In this document: positions 32,909 to 41,257 of the stretch, piece after piece | Position numbering within the stretch: the first letter of the stretch is position 1 | Layout: each line of letters starts with the position of its first letter | Assembly: GCF_030362835.1 (NCBI RefSeq) | Contig: NZ_JAUCGQ010000002.1 | Location: 186,001-250,000 of the forward strand | Reading direction: 5' to 3' | DNA length: 64,000 bases | From: Cellulomonas alba | Lineage (GTDB): Bacteria; Actinomycetota; Actinomycetes; Actinomycetales; Cellulomonadaceae | The notes under the pieces: generated by a model | Told to the model about the DNA's origin: nothing | Databases searched by the model: none | Seen by the model: the letters and a program-made list of their open reading frames with translations, nothing else | Translations under genes and position numbers: made by a program

Positions 32909-33850
32909 GTGGCGAGGCTGCTGTGCATCGGCGAGATCCTCGTCGAGATGGTCGCGGTCGACGTCGACCAGCCGACCACCCGACCGGGTCGCTGGGCCGG
33001 CCCGTTCCCGTCGGGCGCGCCGGCCATCCTGGCCGACCAGGCCGCGCTGTGCGGGGCCGAGGTGTCGCTCGTGGGCACCGTCGGCCGCGACGCCTTCGGG
33101 ACCGCGTGCCTGACGCGGCTGCGCGCGAGCGGCGTGGTGGTCGACCAGGTCCGGGTGGACCCCGACGGCACGACGGGGGTCGCGTTCGTCAGCTACCGGG
33201 GTGACGGGTCCCGCTCGTTCGTGTTCCATCTCGCGGACGCGGCATCCGGCCGGTTCCGCCTCGCGGACGTCGAGTCCGGCCTGCTCGGTGTGGACGTCGT
33301 GCACCTCATGGGCAGCAGCGTCTTCAGCGCGGCGGCGGCCGAGGCCGTGGGCGAGGTGTTCGACGCGGCGCGCGCCCGGGGGATCGCCGTCTCGTTCGAC
33401 CCGAACCTGCGCCCCGAGACGCTCCGGCGCGAGCACGTCCCGACGCTGCTGCGGATCCTGCGGGGTGCGCAGGTCGTCCTCGCGAGCGAGGGCGAGCTCC
33501 AGCTCCTGCTCGGCGACGCCCCGGACGAGGACTGCGCGCGTCAGCTCCTGGCTGGCTCGGCGACGACGGTCGTGCTCAAGCGCGGCGCGCGCGGGGCCGG
33601 CCTCTACCTCGACGGTCGCGAGGAGCTCAGCGTGCCGGCCGTCCCGGTGGACGAGGTCGACCCGACGGGCGCGGGCGACTGCTTCGGCGGCACGTTCCTC
33701 GCCCTCGTCCTGCAGGGCTGGGCGCCCGCGGACGCGTTGCGCCACGCCAACCTCGCCGGCGCGCTCGCGGTGACCCAGCGGGGCCCGATGTCGGGCAACC
33801 GCACGCTGGCGGACCTGCGCGCCGCCGAGCACCTGCTCCCGTCGACCTGA
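32909..33850 (+). CDS. PfkB-family sugar kinase, candidate tagatose-6-phosphate kinase
   Basis: A 313-residue cytosolic ribokinase-like kinase. It begins LLCIGEILVEMVAVD, has PFPSGAPAILADQAALCGAEVSLVGTVGRDAFG and the C-terminal PfkB signature DEVDPTGAGDCFGGTFLAL with catalytic Asp and the anion-hole GAGD. The hinge and lid fit ketose or keto-acid kinases (KDG kinase, tagatose-6-P or fructose kinases). Given the AgaS and KbaZ genes ten kilobases away, phosphorylation of tagatose-6-P to tagatose-1,6-bisphosphate is a plausible role; a 2-keto-3-deoxy sugar kinase is the alternative. The GTG at 32909 follows GGGAGG by 7 nt. Confidence 0.82.
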   Translation: MARLLCIGEILVEMVAVDVDQPTTRPGRWAGPFPSGAPAILADQAALCGAEVSLVGTVGRDAFGTACLTRLRASGVVVDQVRVDPDGTTGVAFVSYRGDGSRSFVFHLADAASGRFRLADVESGLLGVDVVHLMGSSVFSAAAAEAVGEVFDAARARGIAVSFDPNLRPETLRREHVPTLLRILRGAQVVLASEGELQLLLGDAPDEDCARQLLAGSATTVVLKRGARGAGLYLDGREELSVPAVPVDEVDPTGAGDCFGGTFLALVLQGWAPADALRHANLAGALAVTQRGPMSGNRTLADLRAAEHLLPST

Positions 33851-33883
33851 GCCGCCGGGACGTGCCGACCGACTGTCGACCGG

Positions 33884-34945
33884 CTACTGCCCGGTCCCGT
33901 CGACGGCGTACGGCTCGATCGCGGCGAGCTCCTCCGCCGTGAGCGGCGCCGCAGCGAGCGCCCCGACCGTGTCCTCGAGCTGGCGGACGCTCGACGCGCC
34001 GACCACCGCCGACGTGACGCGCGGGTCGCGCAGCACCCACGACACGGCGAGCTGCGCGAGCGACTGCCCCCGCGACCGGGCGATCGCGTCGAGCGCACGC
34101 GCCCTCTCCAGGTACTGCTCGGTCAGCGCCGAGGTCGACAGGAACGGCGAGTCGCTGCGGGCGGCGCGCGACCCCTGCGGCGCCGAGCCGCCGAGGTATC
34201 GACCGGTCAGGAGCCCCTGCGCCAGCGGGCTGTAGACGATCATCCCGATCCCGAGGTCGCCGACGACGTCCAGCAGGGCCTCGGTCTGCGGGGTGCCGTC
34301 CTCCTCGTCGGCGACGGCCAGCTCGACGTGGCGGTCGAACATCGAGTAGCTGGGCTGGTGGATGAGCAGCGGGGTGCCCAGGTCGTCGAGCATCGCGGCG
34401 GCCGCGCGGGTGCGTGCGGGGGAGTAGTTCGACACGCCCACGTACCGGGCCCGTCCCGAGCGCACGGCGTCGGCCAGCGCGCCCATCGTCTCCTCGAGCG
34501 GCGTCGCCGGGTCGGCGCGGTGGTGGTAGAAGACGTCGACGTGCTCGAGGCCCATGCGCTCGAGCGAGGCGTCGAGCGACGACAGCAGGTACTTGCGCGA
34601 CCCGTGGTCGCCGTACGGGCCGGGGAGCATGTCGTAGCCGGCCTTGGTCGAGACGACCAGCTCGTCGCGGTACGGGTGCAGGTCCTTGGCGAGGATGCGC
34701 CCGAAGTTCTCCTCGGCCGAGCCGTAGGGCGGTCCGTAGTTGTTCGCCAGGTCGACGTGCGTGATCCCGAGGTCGAACGCCCGGCGGGCGACGTCGCGCT
34801 GGGTCTGGAACGGCGTGGTGTCGCCGAAGTTGTGCCACAGCCCGAGCGACAGCGCGGGCAGGTCGAGGCCGGAGCGGCCGGTGCGGCGGTACGTCATGGA
34901 GTCGTACCGGCGCTCGTCGGCGAGGTAGCGCGGGGCGATGGGCAC
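33884..34945 (-). CDS. gpr: Aldo/keto reductase, L-glyceraldehyde-3-phosphate reductase type
   Basis: The 353-residue NADPH-dependent reductase is close to E. coli YghZ (Gpr): YRRTGRSGLDLPALSLGLWHNFGD, DLANNYGPPYGSAEENFGR with the catalytic Asp and Tyr, KAGYDMLPGPYGDHGSRKYLL, FYHHRADPATPLEET and SPLAQGLLTGRYL match it closely. The family detoxifies reactive triose phosphate or reduces aldehydes. It is the last gene of the minus-strand galactoside run; triose phosphate made by tagatose catabolism would explain its presence. A Gpr-atypical acidic insert (DEEDGTPQ) lies near residue 237. The GTG start adds an eight-residue extension seen also in the E. coli protein. Confidence 0.9.
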   Translation of the reverse strand: MPIAPRYLADERRYDSMTYRRTGRSGLDLPALSLGLWHNFGDTTPFQTQRDVARRAFDLGITHVDLANNYGPPYGSAEENFGRILAKDLHPYRDELVVSTKAGYDMLPGPYGDHGSRKYLLSSLDASLERMGLEHVDVFYHHRADPATPLEETMGALADAVRSGRARYVGVSNYSPARTRAAAAMLDDLGTPLLIHQPSYSMFDRHVELAVADEEDGTPQTEALLDVVGDLGIGMIVYSPLAQGLLTGRYLGGSAPQGSRAARSDSPFLSTSALTEQYLERARALDAIARSRGQSLAQLAVSWVLRDPRVTSAVVGASSVRQLEDTVGALAAAPLTAEELAAIEPYAVDGTGQ

Positions 34946-35040
34946 GGGACCGGAGTCCTTCCGTCGGGGGATGGGGCGTCGCGCTGCGGCGGCGGGTGGG
35001 GGAGGTCAGCAGGAGGCGCGCGGGTGCCTCGGGCGGCGGC

Positions 35041-37008
35041 TCACGCCGGCTCCGCGACGACCAGCTGGAACCGGGTGAACGTCAGGTCGACGGACGCCTC
35101 CGGCCCTGCGACCACGCCGAGATCGGTGTCGTGGAACGGGTCCGTCAGGCGGTACGTCCTCGGGCCGAGGCCACGGAGCTCGACCGCGCCGCTCCAGCGG
35201 TCGGCGAAGAAGGCGTAGTGCAGGGCCGTCCCCTTGGCGATCGCGTGGCCTTCGGGGACGTCGAAGCCGATGTCGTACAGCTCGCCGCGGTACTCGCCGG
35301 TCGTGAGCCCGGAACGGGCGTCGAGCGCGATCCACCTGCGCCAGAGCGCGTCCTTCTCCGGCGTGAGGACGACCTGCGGGTCCGGCCCGGCCGGGTAGGC
35401 GAACTTCGTCGACAGCACCGCGCCGACGCCGTAGCTCGAGGCGAAGTCGTCCTGGCCGTCGCTCAGCTCGACGTGGTCGCCGGCGTAGCTCGAGCCGGTG
35501 CCCATGAGCGCCTTCACCGACTTGCCCTTGGACCGGACCTGGAAGGAGGACAGCGGGTCCGCCGACGGGTACTGGTCGACGAAGGGCAGGTTGTGGAAGT
35601 CGAGAGCGGTGCCGCACGGGCAGAACTCGACGACCGCATCCGGTGCCGCGGCGTGAACGACGTCGTAGATCGCCTCCCAGAACCGGGCGAGGCCCTCGGT
35701 GGACTCCTCCGGGCGCACGTGGCCGTGCGCGGGGTTGAAGCACGGGCCTACGGCGTTGAGGTGCTGACCGTCGAGCTTGAGGCCCTCGAAGCCCCAGCTC
35801 GTGACGAACCGCCGAGCCTGCGCGACGAAGTGGTCGATCGTGGGCTGGTAGGCGGGACACAGGGTGAGGTCGTCCCACCACGTCACGCGCTGCGGCTCGC
35901 CGTCGGAGCCGAGCAGGAGCATGTCCGGGCGCAGCCGGTGGACGTCGCTCGCGGGGTCGGCCGCCAGGGGCGCCCACCACAGACGCGGGCGCAGGCCGTG
36001 CTCGCGGATCCGCGCGGTGAGGGCGCGCATGTCCTCGTCGCCGCGCGGGAACTTCTCCGGGTGGAGCTCCCAGTCGCCCTCGTTCGTCTGCCAGCCGTCG
36101 TCGAGCACGGCCCACCGCAGACCGAGCTCGGCGACCTTGGGCAGCGTCGCCACGACCTGCTCGACCGTGAAGTCGCGCTCGTAGCCCCAGGCGCACCAGA
36201 CCGGCTCGAAGGCCGACACGGGCGCCGCCGGGGCGCGCAGCCCGAGGCCGGCGAGGTAGTCGCGGTAGCGCTCGAGCGGCACGAAGTGGTCGCCATGGTG
36301 CGCCATGACGAAGGTGGTGGCCGTGACGAGCTCGCCGCCCGGCGCCAGCACGCGACCTGCGCGGTCCTCGACCGCGATGCTCGCGCCGGCGCTCGTCCTG
36401 CGGACGGGCAGGCTCAGGGCGCGCACGACCGGCTCGAGGTGCCCGACGCACAGGCCCGCGTCGCGCCGCCAGACCGTCGCGACGGGGGTGCCGCCGCCGT
36501 AGTCGGACGAGTCCATCCCGAGGAAGTTGACCTGGTCGAACGTGTCGGTCACGCGGTGCACCCAGTCGCGACGGTCCGTGTGGGTCGCGCCCGAGAAGGT
36601 GAAGAAGCCCCCGGGCGACTCGGGCAGCTCGTGGGCGGCGGTGCGCCACCCGGTCACGCGTACGGGCTGGGTCGACGCGTTGGTGAACGTCGCCTCGAGG
36701 ACGACCATCCCGGGCAGCCGCTCGTAGGACGTCAGGACGACCGTCTTGCGCACGCCTGCGGGCGCGTCGCCGTGCACCGTCGTGCGGACGCCGCGGCCGT
36801 GGTGGGGGTGCACACGCTCGACCGCCTCGTGCCCGCGGTAGGCGAACTCCTCCACCGCCGTCCCGTCGACGAGCAGGACCTCGCTCGGGTCGAACGTGGT
36901 GACCGCGACGCCGTCGAGCGACACCCGGGTGAGCAGCGCCTCGTCGACGTCGATCGTGGCGCCGCCGGCGGACGCCGTCAGGACGACCCGTCGGTTCGCT
37001 GGGGGCAT
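35041..37008 (-). CDS. Family 36 glycoside hydrolase (alpha-galactosidase / alpha-N-acetylgalactosaminidase type)
   Basis: A 655-residue, apparently cytosolic GH36 clan-D retaining enzyme that removes alpha-linked galactose or GalNAc. It has an N-terminal beta-supersandwich, then a TIM barrel with FEPVWCAWGYERDFTVEQVV, RWAVLDDGWQTNEGDWELH, the nucleophile Asp in FEGLKLDGQHLN near residue 411 and GPCFNPAHGHVRPEESTEG, and the acid/base region YPSADPLSSFQV. The NPAHGH variant differs from raffinose-type enzymes and suggests a specificity other than simple melibiose, possibly GalNAc. AGGAG precedes the ATG. It is part of the run GH4 - ABC - TauE - GH36 - AKR. Confidence 0.86.
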   Translation of the reverse strand: MPPANRRVVLTASAGGATIDVDEALLTRVSLDGVAVTTFDPSEVLLVDGTAVEEFAYRGHEAVERVHPHHGRGVRTTVHGDAPAGVRKTVVLTSYERLPGMVVLEATFTNASTQPVRVTGWRTAAHELPESPGGFFTFSGATHTDRRDWVHRVTDTFDQVNFLGMDSSDYGGGTPVATVWRRDAGLCVGHLEPVVRALSLPVRRTSAGASIAVEDRAGRVLAPGGELVTATTFVMAHHGDHFVPLERYRDYLAGLGLRAPAAPVSAFEPVWCAWGYERDFTVEQVVATLPKVAELGLRWAVLDDGWQTNEGDWELHPEKFPRGDEDMRALTARIREHGLRPRLWWAPLAADPASDVHRLRPDMLLLGSDGEPQRVTWWDDLTLCPAYQPTIDHFVAQARRFVTSWGFEGLKLDGQHLNAVGPCFNPAHGHVRPEESTEGLARFWEAIYDVVHAAAPDAVVEFCPCGTALDFHNLPFVDQYPSADPLSSFQVRSKGKSVKALMGTGSSYAGDHVELSDGQDDFASSYGVGAVLSTKFAYPAGPDPQVVLTPEKDALWRRWIALDARSGLTTGEYRGELYDIGFDVPEGHAIAKGTALHYAFFADRWSGAVELRGLGPRTYRLTDPFHDTDLGVVAGPEASVDLTFTRFQLVVAEPA

Positions 37009-37065
37009 GCCGAGCTCCTCTTCCGTGGTGTCTCGAGTGATGTCTCGCGCGGACGTCGCCGCGCC

Positions 37066-37866
37066 TCAGGCGAGCGAGTGGACGAGCGCGAGCCCCGCGA
37101 CGACCACGATGACCGCGCGGAGGAACCACGCCGGCACCGCCTTGGCCAGGCGTCCGCCCGCGTAACCGCCGACAGCCGCGCCGACGGCGATCGCCGCGGT
37201 GGCCGACCACACGACGTCCGCGTGGCCGGTGAAGGACGCGATCGTGAACATGACGGCCGCCGTCACGTTGACGGTCAGCGTCAGGAGGTTCTTGACGCCG
37301 TTGATGCGGCCCATGGGCTGACCGGTGAAGGCCCCGAGGACCCCGAGCAGCAGCACCCCCTGCGCGGCCGCGAAGTAGCCGCCGTACACGGAGCAGGCCG
37401 CGATCGACGCGCGCAGCGCGCGCGACCGGTACGGGCTCTCGACGGCCGGACCCTCGTCCTCGGTGGCCGGTCCCTGGGCCGCCCGGCTCCGGACCCAGCG
37501 GGCGACCTGCGGCTGGAACACGACCAGCAGCAGCGCGAAGCCGATGAGCACCGGCACGACGACCTCGATGGCACCCGGCGGAGTCGTCAGCAGCAGCACG
37601 GACCCGACGAGCCCCCCGAGCGTCGACACGACCGTCAGGGGTCGCAGGTGCGGGCGCTCGGCGCGCAGCTCCGTGCGGTAGGCCATGACCCCGCCGAACG
37701 CCGACAGGACCATCGCGATGGTGTTCGTCGTGACCGCGGAGGCCGGGCCGAGGCCGAGCGCGAGCAGGACCGGCAACGTCACGAGCGAGCCGGAGCCGAC
37801 CGCGCCGTTGATCGAGCCCGCCGCGAGCCCGGCGAGCACCAGCACGACCAGCTCGAGAGCGGACAC
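37066..37866 (-). CDS. TauE/SafE-family membrane anion exporter
   Basis: The 266-residue protein has seven to eight hydrophobic helices with the family-typical repeats LAAGSINGAVGSGSLVTLPVLLALGL and VYGGYFAAAQGVLLLGVLGAFTG. TauE/SafE proteins export sulfite, sulfoacetate or other small organic anions. Its place inside a sugar operon, 4 nt downstream of the ABC permease and before GH36, is unusual and may reflect removal of an acidic by-product such as acetate or sulfite; this is inference. Start by GTG at 37866. Confidence 0.85.
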   Translation of the reverse strand: MSALELVVLVLAGLAAGSINGAVGSGSLVTLPVLLALGLGPASAVTTNTIAMVLSAFGGVMAYRTELRAERPHLRPLTVVSTLGGLVGSVLLLTTPPGAIEVVVPVLIGFALLLVVFQPQVARWVRSRAAQGPATEDEGPAVESPYRSRALRASIAACSVYGGYFAAAQGVLLLGVLGAFTGQPMGRINGVKNLLTLTVNVTAAVMFTIASFTGHADVVWSATAAIAVGAAVGGYAGGRLAKAVPAWFLRAVIVVVAGLALVHSLA

Positions 37867-37870
37867 CCCG

Positions 37871-38755
37871 TCAGCCCTTGACGCCCGAGAGCGTCATGGT
37901 GGCGATGAAGTGCCGCTGGGCCGCGAGGAAGAAGGCGATCAGGGGAGCGGTCGCGACCACGTTGGCGGCCATGAGCAGCTCCCACTGGGTGCGGCGCGTG
38001 CCCTGGAAGTTCGCGATGCCGAGCTGGATCGTGAAGGCCGACTCGTTGTTGATCGCGATGAGCGGCCAGACCAGGTCGTTCCACGAGCCGAGCAGCGTGA
38101 AGATCGCGAGCGTCGCGAGCGCAGGCTTGGCGAGCGGCAGCACCACGCGGAAGAAGATCTGCAGCCGGCCGCACCCGTCGAGCGCCGCCGCCTCCTCCAT
38201 CTCTTTGGGGATGGACAGGAAGAACTGCCGCATGAGGAAGATGCCGAACGCACCGGCCAGCCACGGCACGATCGCCGCCCCGAGCCCGTCGAGCAGGCCG
38301 AGCCTCGAGAACACCATGTAGGTCGGGACCATGAGGACCTGCGTCGGGATCATGATCGTGGCGATGATGAAGAAGAAGGACACGTTGCGGCCCTTGAACT
38401 TCAGCCGCGCGAACCCGTAGCCCGCGAGCGAGCACAGGATGCACTGGGCGATGATCGCGCTCAGCGCGACGATCGCCGAGTTGAGCAGCCAGTGCAGCGC
38501 GGGCGTCGTCGTGAAGAGCGTGCGGAAGCCGGCGAGCGTCAGGTGCGAGGGGAGCAGCGGCCGCGGGAACTGGGCGAGCTCCTTCGCGGGGGAGACCGAC
38601 GCCAGGATCATCTGCACGAGCGGCACCAGGAACAGCACGGCCGTCGGCAGCAGGAAGAAGTGCCAGCCGCTGAACGGCAGCCGACGGCGGCGCCGCACCG
38701 CGGGCGCGGCGACGACCTGCTTCTCCGCGGCCGGCTCGACGAGGGTCGTCGTCAT
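37871..38755 (-). CDS. ABC sugar transporter permease (MalG type)
   Basis: A 294-residue inner-membrane subunit of a CUT1 carbohydrate importer. Six membrane segments are visible and the EAA loop that contacts the ATPase reads EEAAALDGCGRLQIFFRVVLPLAKPAL. The ATG overlaps the stop of the partner permease by one base (TGATG), so the two are translated together. No cognate ATPase gene is found in the window; CUT1 systems often share a genome-encoded MsiK-type ATPase. Confidence 0.92.
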   Translation of the reverse strand: MTTTLVEPAAEKQVVAAPAVRRRRRLPFSGWHFFLLPTAVLFLVPLVQMILASVSPAKELAQFPRPLLPSHLTLAGFRTLFTTTPALHWLLNSAIVALSAIIAQCILCSLAGYGFARLKFKGRNVSFFFIIATIMIPTQVLMVPTYMVFSRLGLLDGLGAAIVPWLAGAFGIFLMRQFFLSIPKEMEEAAALDGCGRLQIFFRVVLPLAKPALATLAIFTLLGSWNDLVWPLIAINNESAFTIQLGIANFQGTRRTQWELLMAANVVATAPLIAFFLAAQRHFIATMTLSGVKG

Positions 38756-39702
38756 CAGAACGCCTCCAGGTTCTTGCGCCGGGAGTACATGACGATCCCG
38801 AGGGTGATGCCGAGCGTCACGACGAACAGCGCGTACGCGGCGGCGGAGCCGTAGCCGAACTCGAGCGTGTGGAACGCCTTGTCCCAGAGGAAGTAGACGA
38901 TCGTCTTGGTGGAGTCGAGCGGTCCGCCCCGGGTCGTCGTGTAGACGAGGTCGAAGAGCTGGACGGCGCTGATCGTCTGCCAGACGACGACGAACACGGT
39001 CACCGGCGTCAGGTGGGGCCAGACGATCCGCCAGAAGGTCTGCCACGGGCTGGCGCCGTCGATCTTCGCCGCCTCGGTCAGCTCGTGGGGGACGTCCTGC
39101 AGCGCCGCGAGGTAGATCACGGTGGTGAAGGCCGCCTGCCCCCACAGCGACATGATCGCGATGACGAGCATCGCCTGCGACGGGTCCTCCAACCAGCCCT
39201 GCTGGGGCAGCCCGAGCCGCCGGAGCATGTCGTTGACCAGGCCGAACTGGGGGCTGAACAGGTACGTCGCGAGGACACCGGTCGACGCCGCCGAGGTCAC
39301 GAAGGGCACGAAGATCGCGGTGCGGTAGAAGCCGATGCCCCGGATCTTGCGGTTGAGCGCGACGGCGAGCAGCAGGCCCGCCAGGACCGACGCGGGCACG
39401 AACAGGAACGTGTACAGCCCGGTGTGCCTGACCGCGTCCCAGAACGCCTGGTCCGTGAGGAGCCGGGTGTAGTTGTCGGTCCCGACGAACTCCGGCTGCG
39501 AGAAGCCGTCCCACTTCTGGAACGACAGGACGAAGGACCAGATCGCCGGGAAGATCGACAGCCCGACGACGATGACCATGGCCGGGCCGATGAAGGCCCA
39601 CCCGTGGAGGTTGTCGGCCAGGCGTCGCACCCGGCTGCTGCCGGCGGGCTTGCGGCCCGCCGGCAGCTGCTGGACGGCTGTGCTCTCGTGACTCGTCACC
39701 AT
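38755..39702 (-). CDS. ABC sugar transporter permease (MalF type)
   Basis: The 315-residue MalF-like partner of the CUT1 importer has six membrane segments and the EAA loop (EAAKIDGASPWQTFWRIVWPHLTP). Its N-terminus contains WAFIGPAMVIVVGLSIFPAIW, the standard first helix. It is coupled to the MalG-type gene and follows the substrate-binding lipoprotein gene by 16 nt, giving the order binding protein - MalF - MalG. Confidence 0.92.
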   Translation of the reverse strand: MVTSHESTAVQQLPAGRKPAGSSRVRRLADNLHGWAFIGPAMVIVVGLSIFPAIWSFVLSFQKWDGFSQPEFVGTDNYTRLLTDQAFWDAVRHTGLYTFLFVPASVLAGLLLAVALNRKIRGIGFYRTAIFVPFVTSAASTGVLATYLFSPQFGLVNDMLRRLGLPQQGWLEDPSQAMLVIAIMSLWGQAAFTTVIYLAALQDVPHELTEAAKIDGASPWQTFWRIVWPHLTPVTVFVVVWQTISAVQLFDLVYTTTRGGPLDSTKTIVYFLWDKAFHTLEFGYGSAAAYALFVVTLGITLGIVMYSRRKNLEAF

Positions 39703-39718
39703 GGTGCTCCGAAGCGTG

Positions 39719-41056
39719 TTACTTGGCGGCCGAGGCCAGTGCGGTGTTCGCGTCCGTCTGTGCCTTCTGGAGCGCCTCGGCCGGGTCGCCCTTGCCCTGG
39801 AGCACCTGGGAGATCGCGGTGCCGATCGCCTCCGAGAGGCCCACGTAGCCGGGGACGGTGGGTCGGGCGGTCGTCGCGTTGGCGCTGTTGGCGGCCATGA
39901 CGTCGAGGCCGGGCAGGTCCGCGACCTGCTTCTTGAACTCCGGCGAGTCCTGCTCGGACGCGCGGAGCGGCAGGTTCCCGTACGCGACGTTCCAGCGCAG
40001 GTCCTGCGCGGGCGAGGTCAGCCAGTTGAGGAACTCGAAGGTCCAGTGCGCCCGGTTGACGTCCTTGTGGTCGAGTGCGACCCACAGGTCAGGGCCGGAG
40101 ACCGTCTGGTGGCTGCCGTCGAAGCCGGGGAGCTGCACGACGCCGTACTTGGTACCCGCGACCTGCAGGTCGTGCAGGGCCCACGGGCCGGACGTCTCCA
40201 TCGCGATGCGGTCGGCCGCGAACAGCTGCGCGATCTTCGTGTCGGTCTGGTCGAGGTAGAGGCTCTTGTCGTCCTGCGCCATCGAGCGCAGGAACGTGAG
40301 CGCGTCGACGCCCGGCTTGTCGGCGAACGTCGCGGTCTTCTGGTCGGCCGAGAGGATCTGGCCGCCGCGCTGCCACAGGTGGGGCCAGAACTGCCAGGTG
40401 GTCTCCTCGGTGCCGGACACCGAGTACCCGAAGCCGTACGTCTGCGTCGTGCTGTCCGTCAGCTTCTTGGCCGCGGCGCGCAGGTCGTCCCAGGTCCAGT
40501 CCTTGGTCGGGTACGCGACCCCCTTGGAGTCGAACACCGTCTTGTTGTAGAGGAGCGACAGGTTGTCGACGAGCGCCGGGAAGCCGATCGTCTTGTGGCC
40601 GGACGGCTGAGCCGTCGCCCGCGCCGCTGCCGGCAGCTCGTCCCACTTCACCGCCGGGTCCTTGACCTGCTCGGTGAGGTCGAGCGTGCGGCCCGATCCC
40701 TCGAGCTGGCTGGCCCACGAGCCGAACGCGTACGAGATGTCGGGGTAGGTGCCGCCGGCGAACCCGGCGGACATCTTCTGCAGCAGGTCGTCGGTCGACG
40801 ACGCGCCCGGCTCCGCGACGATCTTCACGTTGGGGTGGAGCTTGGTGAAGTCCTTCGCCAGGCTCTGCAGCAGCTCGTTCGCGCTGTCGGGCTGGCCGGT
40901 CCACCACGTCAGCGTGACGGGCGCCTCGGTGTTGAGCACGCTGGCCCCGTGGCCGGAGCTCCCGCTGCACGCGGCCAGGCCGGTCGTGGCCAGCGCGGCC
41001 GCGATGACCAGAGCCGTCCGTCGGACTGCTCGTGAACTCTTCGGGCGAACCGTCAT
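39719..41056 (-). CDS. ABC sugar transporter substrate-binding lipoprotein
   Basis: A 445-residue lipoprotein of the CUT1 family 1 solute-binding group. The signal peptide ends in a lipobox TTGLAACSGSSG with the acylated Cys near residue 30. The mature part has the usual LTWWTGQPDSANELLQSLAKDFTKLHPNVKI and WTWDDLRAAAKKLT. The ligand is probably an oligosaccharide, judged from the neighbouring GH4 and GH36 enzymes. AAAGGAG lies just before the ATG. The 201-nt gap to the GH4 gene holds a short GACGGC/GCCGTC hairpin and nothing else clear. Confidence 0.92.
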   Translation of the reverse strand: MTVRPKSSRAVRRTALVIAAALATTGLAACSGSSGHGASVLNTEAPVTLTWWTGQPDSANELLQSLAKDFTKLHPNVKIVAEPGASSTDDLLQKMSAGFAGGTYPDISYAFGSWASQLEGSGRTLDLTEQVKDPAVKWDELPAAARATAQPSGHKTIGFPALVDNLSLLYNKTVFDSKGVAYPTKDWTWDDLRAAAKKLTDSTTQTYGFGYSVSGTEETTWQFWPHLWQRGGQILSADQKTATFADKPGVDALTFLRSMAQDDKSLYLDQTDTKIAQLFAADRIAMETSGPWALHDLQVAGTKYGVVQLPGFDGSHQTVSGPDLWVALDHKDVNRAHWTFEFLNWLTSPAQDLRWNVAYGNLPLRASEQDSPEFKKQVADLPGLDVMAANSANATTARPTVPGYVGLSEAIGTAISQVLQGKGDPAEALQKAQTDANTALASAAK

Positions 41057-41257
41057 CGGTCGCTCCTTTCTGCAGGGGATGCGCTTCGGTGCGCGATCGG
41101 TGGCGTCGGTTGTCGTCTGGTCGTGACGCCGAGGGGATGACGGCCTGCGCTGGGGCCGTCGGTCGGGCTGGTGGTCTCGGGCTTCGTGGGCGGGGTGACG
41201 ACGTCGGCGTTGACCGTCTGTCCACGTCACGAAGGGGGCCGAGGCCGCCCGCGAGCG

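Noticed and set aside
35006..37881. Long overlapping frames on both strands across the GH36 and TauE genes
   Set aside because: Low-complexity Arg/Gly/Val-rich translation without motifs; the GH36 and TauE frames explain the region.
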